A DNA stretch of 64,000 nucleotides from an uncultured Flavobacteriales bacterium (GTDB taxonomy: Bacteria > Bacteroidota > Bacteroidia > Flavobacteriales_D > Parvicellaceae). Position 1 is the first letter of the stretch; every line of letters begins with the position of its first letter. Both the position numbers and the translations under genes were made by a program. The stretch covers positions 56,976-120,975 of the forward strand of contig CALSPA010000002.1 of assembly GCA_943788115.1 (NCBI GenBank), read 5' to 3'. Shown in pieces: positions 54,372 to 62,061 of this stretch. The notes under the pieces were generated by a model that worked only from the letters and a program-made list of their open reading frames with translations, did not search any database and had not been told where the DNA came from.

Positions 54372-54518
54372 AAAAAATAATTATAATACAATACAACGTA
54401 ATATAAATTTAAAAGTAACAAAGTTTCGACTAGATTGCAAAATTTTAAGACGAATAATTATTTTATGTAGATTAAAATTTATTATCATGTATTTCATTAT
54501 AATTAATAGTAAGAAAAT

Positions 54519-54526
54519 TATATTTG
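54519..54526 (+). promoter_or_regulatory. -7 box for tRNA-Ser
   Basis: TATATTTG matches TAnnTTTG and ends 13 bp before the mature tRNA 5' end. Confidence 0.6.
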
Positions 54527-54539
54527 CAAATAATTATTT

Positions 54540-54626
54540 AGAGAGGTGGCCGAGTGGTTTAAGGCGCACGCTTGGAAAGCGTGTTAGCGCGAAAGTGTTA
54601 CGAGGGTTCGAATCCCTTCCTCTCTA
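54540..54626 (+). tRNA. tRNA-Ser (anticodon GGA)
   Basis: 87 nt with a long variable arm as expected for serine. Acceptor AGAGAGG/CCTCTCT, D arm GCCGAGTGGTTTAAGGC, anticodon arm ACGCTTGGAAAGCGT with GGA, variable arm TAGCGCGAAAGTGTTA, T arm GAGGGTTCGAATCCCTT. CCA not encoded. Confidence 0.97.
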
Positions 54627-54653
54627 CAATAAATCACAATCCCTATTTCAATT

Positions 54654-55243
54654 ATGAATTATTATTTAACAACTCTAATAATAATATTAATTAGCATTTT
54701 ATCTTTCTCCAATTGTAAAAAAGGTTATCAAGATAGATTCGGATCATTCTACATTCTTAATGACACTACTATTATTATGAATGGAGATATGGGAAGCAGA
54801 GTAGATAATCAATTCGACAAACTCATTAATAGCTACCCAAACATCAAATTAATGATTCTAGAAGATTGCCCAGGATCAAGAAATGATCAAGAGATGTTCA
54901 AGGCTGCTATTCAGCTTCATAACCGTTCAATTAACACCCATCTATCAATTAATGGTAAATTCAATCTGGGGCAGTAGATTTATTTTTATCTGGAAAGATT
55001 AGAACTATGGTTCAAGGGGCTAAAATAGGCGTTCATGCTTGGAGTGATGGGAGCAGCTCTGCTAATGATTATCCTAACAATCACACAGAGCATGAAGTTT
55101 ATATCAACTTTTACAAGGATATTGGATATTCGCAGCAAGAAGCTGAAAATTTATATTTTTTTATCATTAACGCTGCTTCACCAGAAAATATTCACTGGAT
55201 GACAGATCAAGAAATTTTGGATTATCAAATTTTGAACCCTTAA
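54654..55243 (+). pseudogene. ClpP-like (COG3904-type) lipoprotein, frameshifted
   Basis: ORFs 54654-54977 and 55007-55243 read as one protein if one base is added near 54957-54970. Restoring one A (GGT AAA ATT CAA) gives NGKIQSGAVDLFLSGKIR. Lipobox SNC at about residue 21. The order TTIIMNGDMGSRVDNQFDKLINSYPNIKLMIL, SGAVDLFLSG (candidate nucleophile Ser) and GAKIGVHAWSDG (candidate His) follows the ClpP/crotonase-like fold of COG3904 periplasmic proteins. Span is two more than a multiple of three. Either error or real loss. The substrate is unknown. Confidence 0.7.
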
Positions 55244-55309
55244 CTTAAAAATAAGTCTATTAAATTTTCTAATAATACAACCAATGTTTTTTTAAAGGGT
55301 TTTGTTATT

Positions 55310-56920
55310 ATGAAATACATAATTTTAAGTATAATTTCTTCATTTGTTTTTTCAAACTGCATCTACTGCCAATCTTTTACCACTTCCAATCTCCCCATAA
55401 TAATAATCAACACCAATGGAAACATCATTGAAGATGATCCAAAAGTAATTGTTGATTTTGGCATAATAGATAATGGCCCTGGTCAGGTAAACAACATAAA
55501 CGATCCTTTAAACGCATACAATGGATTTTGCGGCATTGAATTTAGAGGAAATTCCACTCAAGGTTTCGATAAAAAAAACTACTCTATAGAACTTTGGACA
55601 GTCATTGGACAAGACACAAATGCATCTCTTCTTGGACTTCCTTCAGAAGAAGATTGGATTCTACATGCTAGCCATGTAGATAAAACATTTATTAGAAATT
55701 CGTTATCCTATAATATTTGGCGTCAACTGGGTTATTGGAGCTCTAACATTAAATTTTGTGAATTAGTTCTTGATGGAGACTACAGAGGCTTATACATGCT
55801 AATGGAAAAAAACAAAAGAGACAACAATCGTGTTGATATAGCTAAATTAGATTTTGATGACAATGCTGGAGATTCATTAACTGGCGGTTATATTTTAAGG
55901 TTAGATTGGCCTGAAGGAGATGGGTTTTATTCCGATTACAATTCACAAGATGGAGATCCATTATATTACCAATATTACTATCCCAAATCAAACAACATAA
56001 CTAATCAGCAAAAATCATACATTCAGAGCTACCTTCTCAACTTTGAGAACGCTCTTTTCAACGGCAATTTACAAGATTTATCTACCCATTATATGAACAA
56101 CATAGACATTACATCATTTGCAGATCTAATGCTAATAAACGAACTAAGCAGATCTGTAGATGCATATAAACTTAGCTCATATATTTTCAAAGACAGGATA
56201 GATAATGGTGGTAAATTAAAAGCTGGTCCTATTTGGGATTTCGATTTAGCCTATGATAATGCTGCATATTGTGGAGGGGAAAATGAAAATGGATGGACAT
56301 ATTTACAACAAGAAAGCACTTGTGATGACTTGTCTCTAATGCCAATGTGGTGGCAAAAATTTATGACTGACCCTATTTTTACTAATCACTTAAATTGTAG
56401 GTGGAATTTCTTAAAACAGGATATTTTAAACATTACTAATCTTAACAATTACATAGATAGCATTGCAACATTGATAAATACTGCTCAGACAAGAAACTTT
56501 CAAAGATGGCCAGTTCTAGGAGTTGATTTATTTGCTCAACCTTCTCCTATTCCAACATCATACAGTGGCGAAGTTATTGTTTTAAAAAACTGGTTAATGG
56601 ATAGAATTAATTGGATAGATAACAACATTCCTGGAAACTGCAATCAAGATGTGGTAACAAACAATGAAATGATTTCTAAAAACATTAAATTATCCATCTT
56701 TCCAAATCCGACAAAAGGAAATTTATTCATTGAAACCAACCAAAGAAACCCTATAATTAAATTAGAAATATATGACATGTCAGGTAAACTTGTTTATTTC
56801 AAAACCAACCTTTACAACTCTTTAATTGAGCTTTCATTAACACATCTAAACAAAGGTTCATACCATATAAAAGGCAACACTATTAATGAAGTATTTAACT
56901 CTAAAATAGTTATTGATTAA
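55310..56920 (+). CDS. CotH-family protein with T9SS sorting domain
   Basis: 536 residues. Signal peptide to about residue 20. CotH kinase fold: GIEFRGNSTQGFDKKNYSIELW, DWILHASHVDKTFIRNSLSYNIW, YRGLYMLMEKNKRDNNRVDIAKL and the metal-site Asp in AGPIWDFDLAYDNA. CotH enzymes are protein kinases or act on spore-coat substrates in Bacillus and fungi; secreted Bacteroidota forms have unknown targets. C-terminal type A T9SS domain: LSIFPNPTKGNLFIETN. Surface-exposed or released. Confidence 0.9.
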   Translation: MKYIILSIISSFVFSNCIYCQSFTTSNLPIIIINTNGNIIEDDPKVIVDFGIIDNGPGQVNNINDPLNAYNGFCGIEFRGNSTQGFDKKNYSIELWTVIGQDTNASLLGLPSEEDWILHASHVDKTFIRNSLSYNIWRQLGYWSSNIKFCELVLDGDYRGLYMLMEKNKRDNNRVDIAKLDFDDNAGDSLTGGYILRLDWPEGDGFYSDYNSQDGDPLYYQYYYPKSNNITNQQKSYIQSYLLNFENALFNGNLQDLSTHYMNNIDITSFADLMLINELSRSVDAYKLSSYIFKDRIDNGGKLKAGPIWDFDLAYDNAAYCGGENENGWTYLQQESTCDDLSLMPMWWQKFMTDPIFTNHLNCRWNFLKQDILNITNLNNYIDSIATLINTAQTRNFQRWPVLGVDLFAQPSPIPTSYSGEVIVLKNWLMDRINWIDNNIPGNCNQDVVTNNEMISKNIKLSIFPNPTKGNLFIETNQRNPIIKLEIYDMSGKLVYFKTNLYNSLIELSLTHLNKGSYHIKGNTINEVFNSKIVID

Positions 56921-56925
56921 CTAAT

Positions 56926-56952
56926 AAAAAAAGGCACTCTAAACGAGTGCCT
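56926..56952 (-). terminator. Intrinsic terminator for the 56978 gene
   Basis: AGGCACTC and GAGTGCCT form an 8-bp stem; on the minus strand it is followed by seven T, so it ends the minus-strand gene. On the plus strand it has no T tail but may help end the CotH transcript. Confidence 0.8.
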
Positions 56953-56977
56953 CTAAAAACTAAACATAACTACAAGT

Positions 56978-57862
56978 CTATTTGAACTTCATTAATTTTT
57001 TAACTTCAATTTTATTACCTGTGTGTACTTCAATAAAATAAAAATCGCTATTTAAACTGCTCAAGTTAATGGTTGTTGATTTACAATTTAAACTATTAAT
57101 ATTCATAACAGATTTACCTAAAATGTCTCTAACAACAATTTTGTCTATATTCTCATTTGACATAATTTGAACAACATTTTTAGCTGGATTAGGATACAAG
57201 CTAATTAAACTTTCATTAGTTGGTGTAATGCCTAAAGTTGAAGGTTCTGCAATCACAACACTACCAATAGTTGCTTCATCTGCAGGATTTGCATTAATTC
57301 CAACAACTACAAAACCATATTGAATAACCAACCCTACCGTTAAGCTAGAAGATGGTATTGTTAAACTAAAATTTCCAGAAAGAGGTAAATCATAAACTCC
57401 TGCCCCACCTAAAGCATCGGCATAACCATTTGCTGGATCTAAAGCTTTAATGAAATACTGAGCCGTATACAACGATGGGTCTATTGTATTTGAAGAGACT
57501 GATCCTGAAAAAGTGAGATCAACACCATTAAATGTTGCACCTGGTTCAACATATGTAGATGCATCCATTACTTTAGCTCCGATTGCACCATTTTGCCAAT
57601 ATGGATCTCCAGGATTATCGGCATATGTATTAAAATTCGGCTGTAAAGTAAGTGTGTTGTCTGTAGTGTTTAAAGTAGATTTTAAATCTGCAACTCCCCA
57701 GCCACTGCCAAATTGATAATTCCCAGAAAAATCAAAAACATTCATGTATCCTGTCCAATTATCCGAAGCAGAAAAAGAAACGCTATTTTGTGAAATAGAT
57801 GCAGATGATATTCCTAGTAATAGAATAAAGCAAATGCTCTTAAGAGTATAAATTGTTTTCAT
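56978..57862 (-). CDS. Secreted T9SS-sorted protein of unknown function
   Basis: 294 residues from ATG 57862 (MKTIYTLKSICFILLLGISSASISQ signal peptide); the track's longer start adds ten hydrophilic residues ahead of it. The mature part is a beta-rich domain of about 190 residues (SDNWTGYMNVFDFSGNYQFGSGW, DPYWQNGAIGAKVMDASTYVE, SGSVSSNTIDPSLYTAQYFIKALDP), a recurrent pattern in T9SS cargo, followed by a type A T9SS domain (LISLYPNPAKNVVQIM). No catalytic motif recognised; a carbohydrate- or matrix-binding role is only a guess. Confidence 0.85.
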   Translation of the reverse strand: MKTIYTLKSICFILLLGISSASISQNSVSFSASDNWTGYMNVFDFSGNYQFGSGWGVADLKSTLNTTDNTLTLQPNFNTYADNPGDPYWQNGAIGAKVMDASTYVEPGATFNGVDLTFSGSVSSNTIDPSLYTAQYFIKALDPANGYADALGGAGVYDLPLSGNFSLTIPSSSLTVGLVIQYGFVVVGINANPADEATIGSVVIAEPSTLGITPTNESLISLYPNPAKNVVQIMSNENIDKIVVRDILGKSVMNINSLNCKSTTINLSSLNSDFYFIEVHTGNKIEVKKLMKFK

Positions 57863-58023
57863 ATTAAAATTATTTGTGATGTTATAATGCAACTACATTT
57901 CAACTTAGTGTTAAAAATACACAAATGAATTGTATTTATAAAATTATTGTCATATAAATAGAAAAAAATTATACTAACAATTATGAATTCTTAATTTTAA
58001 CTTGAATTAATATTTACACCCAA

Positions 58024-58518
58024 ATGAATATTCTCTTTTTACAAACTGGTGGTACAATTGACAAAGATTACCCAAAATCTACTAAAGGTTATGCTTTTGA
58101 AATTCACGAACCAGCTGTAAAAAGAATACTTCAAAAACTTAATCCAAGCTTTAGCTTTAAAATCCAAACTGTTCTAAAAAAAGACAGCTTAGAAATAAAT
58201 GAAATCGATAGAGATATAATTTTAAAAACATGTAATAACGCTAAGGAAGATAAAATTATTATTACCCACGGAACAGATACTATTGGAGAAACTGCTGAAT
58301 TTCTAAGCAGTATTAAAAACAAAACAATAATACTAACAGGATCCATGCGTCCTCAAAGATTTTCTAATTCAGATGCAGATTTGAACATAGGGATTGCTAT
58401 TGGTGGAATTCAAGCCATTAGCAAGGGCATCTACGTTGCTTTGCACGGATTAATTATTCCTTACAATCAGCTTTCTAGAAACATGGAAACTGGTCAGTAT
58501 TATAAAAAAACTACATGA
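58024..58518 (+). CDS. Single-domain asparaginase-like protein
   Basis: 164 residues, only the N-terminal domain of type I/II L-asparaginases. Catalytic motifs are present: LQTGGTIDK (first Thr), ITHGTDTIGETAEF (second Thr and Asp) and ILTGSMRP. The C-terminal domain that completes each active site in two-domain enzymes is missing, as in the short asparaginase family found in other bacteria. Its TGA stop overlaps the ATG of the next gene (ATGA), so both are translated together. Confidence 0.88.
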   Translation: MNILFLQTGGTIDKDYPKSTKGYAFEIHEPAVKRILQKLNPSFSFKIQTVLKKDSLEINEIDRDIILKTCNNAKEDKIIITHGTDTIGETAEFLSSIKNKTIILTGSMRPQRFSNSDADLNIGIAIGGIQAISKGIYVALHGLIIPYNQLSRNMETGQYYKKTT

Positions 58519-59453
58519 TACCAAACAAAAACCAGCTAATACAAGCAAGAGAAAGAATTCAACCCTACATTCATCAAACACCTGTGCTATCTTCAAAAAG
58601 CATTAATGAAATTGTTGGAGCTAAATTGTATTTTAAATGTGAAAACTTTCAAAAAATGGGAGCATTTAAAATGAGAGGAGCTGCTAATGCCCTACTTCAA
58701 CTTTCTGAAGCCCAAAAGCAAATGGGTGTCACTACTCACTCTTCAGGAAATTTTGCTCAAGCAGTTGCACTTAGCGCAAAATTAACTGGAACAAAAGCCA
58801 CTATTGTAATGCCAAGTAATGCTCCAGCTGTAAAGAAAAAAGCAGTAATAGGCTATGGCGCTACAGTTATAGACTGTGAACCCACTCTGCAGGCAAGAGA
58901 GAGCACAGCGCAAAGCATTGTTAATGAAACTGGAGCAACTCTACTCCATCCATATAACTGCTACAATGTAATTGCAGGAAACTCCACAGCAACTCAAGAA
59001 TTATTAGAACAAACAGACCATTTAGATTCAATAATTGCACCAATTGGTGGAGGAGGTCTTATTAGTGGAACAGCTTTAGCTGCAAATTACTTTTCAAAAG
59101 TGATTACCTATGGTTCTGAGCCATTGGGTGCAGATGATGCATACCGATCTTTTAAATCTGGAAAATTAATACCTATGGTTAATCCCAATACAATAGCAGA
59201 TGGTTTAAGAACAAGTCTTGGAGATAAAGGTTTTCCTATTATTCAAAAATATGTTAAAGATATTTTCACTGTTGAAGAACAAGAGATAATTGATGCTTTA
59301 CAATTAGTTTGGGAGAGAATGAAAATTATAATTGAACCATCCTGTGCAGTTCCTTTAGCTGCAATTATTAAGAACAAAGAAATATTTAAAAACAAAGCTG
59401 TAGGAATTATAATTACTGGTGGGAACGTAGACTTAAAAAAATTACCTTTTTAA
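58515..59453 (+). CDS. PLP-dependent threonine/serine dehydratase or serine racemase
   Basis: 312 residues, fold type II PLP enzyme. CENFQKMGAFKMRGAANAL carries the PLP lysine, THSSGNFAQAVALSAK is the PLP-phosphate/amide clamp (SSGNHA-like with F for H), IAPIGGGGLISGTALAANY is the glycine-rich phosphate loop and IITGGNVDL the closing Ser/Gly region. Length matches single-domain catabolic dehydratase or serine racemase (about 310-330), with no ACT domain. Coupled to asparaginase by a 4-bp overlap, hinting at joint amino-acid catabolism. Confidence 0.92.
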   Translation: MIPNKNQLIQARERIQPYIHQTPVLSSKSINEIVGAKLYFKCENFQKMGAFKMRGAANALLQLSEAQKQMGVTTHSSGNFAQAVALSAKLTGTKATIVMPSNAPAVKKKAVIGYGATVIDCEPTLQARESTAQSIVNETGATLLHPYNCYNVIAGNSTATQELLEQTDHLDSIIAPIGGGGLISGTALAANYFSKVITYGSEPLGADDAYRSFKSGKLIPMVNPNTIADGLRTSLGDKGFPIIQKYVKDIFTVEEQEIIDALQLVWERMKIIIEPSCAVPLAAIIKNKEIFKNKAVGIIITGGNVDLKKLPF

Positions 59454-59543
59454 GTACTCGTATTAAAATCCCTAAATTTGGTAATAAATGGTTTAAACAT
59501 TTCATTTATAAAAATCTCAATATAATTTATTAAATCTCAGACC

Positions 59544-60635
59544 ATGAAATTGAAGAAACTTGTTTACACTGTACTTTCAATCACCTTATTAAATACTGCT
59601 TTTATAGCCCAAAACAACGTTTGTTTTAGCATAGAAACCAACAACAATAGTAGTCTTGCCTTTTCTGGGTTCACTAAATATGTAAGTGTATTAGATTGTT
59701 TTGAAGTTTATGCCGAATCTTCTATTGCGGACAGTAAAGTTCTTCATGCTGCAGCAGTTGCTGCTGAATTATTAGACAACAATGAAGATGGTGTTGTAGA
59801 TGACATCCTTTTAAAAAATGAATTGGCAGCTAGTGGAGCATTAATACCTATTTTCTCAACTGAAGGTAGTGCTGCTGAAAATATTTTTTTTAATAATTAC
59901 AATGGAAATGGAGCTGCAGCAGTTCTTTACAATAATGAAATGGACCCTTTACAAACTGGTCATTGGGGAGATGATGCTACTGTTGAAGAGGTAATACATG
60001 TCATCAATGCTGTAGGTCATACATCTATTTACTCATCAGCTTTTGATATTTCTCCAAACTCATCTTTAATGAGTGCAGCAATGGATGTTGCAAGAGGTGG
60101 ACAGTTTTTAACTATACCCAACCCCTATCCTAGTAATGCATGGTATCATTATGACGACAACACCTGCGATTATGGGTGCATGGCAATTGAGTACATGTAT
60201 TGGTCTATTGTTTCACATATGGGAATATTAGATGACCCATCTACATGTAATGGAATTGCTAATGAATGGGAACCCTGTTCACCTTCATTATTTCAAAGCA
60301 CAGATGTTTTAATGTATAATCTAATAACAGACCCTCAATACTTATTACCTCAATTAGCTCCAGATGGAAACTATTGTCCACAAGGAATGAGTACAATAGA
60401 TTTAAAGAAAAATTCCTTTAAACTTTACCCCAACCCTGGAAAAGGAGAATATTTCTTCTCAAACCCATTTAAGAAAAACTTGAACTATTCCATTTTCGAT
60501 ACCATAGGCAGAAAAATTGAAACCAATTACATTTCTAAAAATTCCAACTTTTTAAATCTCACCCATTTAAATGAAGGAGCATATGTCATTACTTTATCAA
60601 ATGGAATGTCTCAACAAATAATAATCACTAAATAA
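59544..60635 (+). CDS. Secreted T9SS-sorted protein with ExxH-type motif
   Basis: 363 residues. Signal peptide to about residue 22 (AFIAQ). A globular domain follows with an EF-hand-like phrase (LDNNEDGVVDDILLKNEL), HWGDDATVEEVIHVINAVGHTS and MDVARGGQFLTIPNPYPSNAWYHYDDNTCDYGCMAIEYMYW. EEVIHV..GH recalls metal-site helices of zincin-like folds but is not a HExxH, so no enzyme class is claimed. A type A T9SS domain ends the protein (FKLYPNPGKGEYFF). Likely a secreted hydrolase-like protein of marine bacteria; unproven. Confidence 0.75.
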   Translation: MKLKKLVYTVLSITLLNTAFIAQNNVCFSIETNNNSSLAFSGFTKYVSVLDCFEVYAESSIADSKVLHAAAVAAELLDNNEDGVVDDILLKNELAASGALIPIFSTEGSAAENIFFNNYNGNGAAAVLYNNEMDPLQTGHWGDDATVEEVIHVINAVGHTSIYSSAFDISPNSSLMSAAMDVARGGQFLTIPNPYPSNAWYHYDDNTCDYGCMAIEYMYWSIVSHMGILDDPSTCNGIANEWEPCSPSLFQSTDVLMYNLITDPQYLLPQLAPDGNYCPQGMSTIDLKKNSFKLYPNPGKGEYFFSNPFKKNLNYSIFDTIGRKIETNYISKNSNFLNLTHLNEGAYVITLSNGMSQQIIITK

Positions 60636-62061
60636 GTATCAATCTATCTAATTAGAAAAATATCCAATCCTTCTTTTTTAGTCATACTTCTGACTGCAAT
60701 TACAATTGTATTGACCATTACCAATATTAAACCCTGGAAAAATGCAGAAAAAGGAAAAAGCTTAATTGATTGGGACATTACTTCTTATTATGGCTATCTA
60801 CCTGCCACCTTTATTCACAAAGACATTTCGTTATCTTTTACAGAAAATGATTCCATAAATTATAGAGGAAAGCATCAATTCTGGCCAAAGATTGCTCCTA
60901 ATGGAAATAAAGTGTTCAAGTTTACAATGGGCATGTCATATCTGTACTCTCCATTTTTTTTCTTGGCTCATACTTATGCTAATCTTTTCTTCTAGCTACA
61001 AAGCCAATGGATTCAGTAAACCCTACGAGTTGTCCCTTGCTTTTTCAAGTTTATTCTATCTTTTAATTGGGCTTTTATACCTTCGAAAAACGCTGTTACA
61101 TTTTTTCAACGAATGGACCTCCGCTCTAGTTCTTCTACTAACTGTTCTTGGGACCAATTTGTTTTATTATACAACTTCGGAGCCGTGTATGTCGCATGCC
61201 TATTCTTTTTCATTGATAGCTGTTTTTATTTATTTAAGCATAAGGTGGCACAAAAAACAAGCTTTGAAGTACATCATAGCAATTGGACTCATAAGTGGAT
61301 TAGTTGTACTTATAAGACCCGTAAACCTTCTTATTTTTATTTTCCCACTTTTTTATGGTGTTGAAAATTTAAAAACACTAAAAACGAACCTTTTACTATT
61401 TATAAAGAATTGGAAACAGCTTATAATTTTAGCAACAGTTGCTTTCCTTGTTATTCTTCCTCAACTCATATACTGGAAAACATTTACCGATTCTTGGGTA
61501 TTTAATTCTTACATAGATGAACATTTTTATTTTGGTAACTCGCATGTTTTAGATTTTTTATTTAGCTATCGAAAAGGATGGTTACTATACACCCCTATTA
61601 TGATTTTAAGCTGTGTTGGTTTAATTATTACTTATGCTAAAAACAAAAAATTATTTTATCCTCTAATTTTTCTTGCTTTAATAAACATATACGTTCTTTC
61701 TTGTTGGTGGTGTTGGTGGTTTGGTGGAAGCTTTGGAATGCGACCCATGATCGATTCTTATGGTTTTTTTGCTATTTCGCTAGGTTACTTTATTCAATGG
61801 GTTTGGGATAAAAAAGTAATTCTAAAAGCGTTTACAGGGCTAGCTATTATCTGCTTGTTGTGTTTAAATATTTTTCAAACACAACAACGAAGAAATTTGG
61901 TAATTCATTGGGACAGCATGTCTAAAGATTCGTACTGGACTTACTTTACCACTTTAAAATTTAAAGCTAAAAATGATTGGGAAAATCAAGAAAAATTATT
62001 GTTACACCCAGATTACGAAAAAGCAATTAAAGGAGAAGATGAATATGATTTTAGTCCTTAA
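60636..62061 (+). pseudogene. GT-C-like polytopic membrane glycosyltransferase, frameshifted
   Basis: ORFs 60711-60995 and 60892-62061 form one gene. The first frame is open back to 60636 and its upstream part encodes a membrane helix (FLVILLTAITIVLTI) before the TTG start used in the track, but no ATG exists there. A loop IDWDITSYYGYLPATFI follows, as in GT-C (PMT/ArnT-like) enzymes, then SEPCMSHAYSFSLIAVFI and about eight more helices. One extra T in TTTT at 60985-60988 breaks the frame: removing it reads ANLSSSYKANGF. Span is one more than a multiple of three. Predicted lipid-linked sugar transferase. Confidence 0.75.

Noticed and set aside
57513-57716. 67-residue plus-strand ORF over the T9SS cargo gene
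   Set aside because: Shadow of the minus-strand gene; no start context or motif.
60892-60960. N-terminus MLLMEIKCSSLQWACH of the track ORF at 60892
   Set aside because: This is the wrong frame before the one-base shift; the true upstream frame reads NGNKVFKFTMGMSYLYSP.
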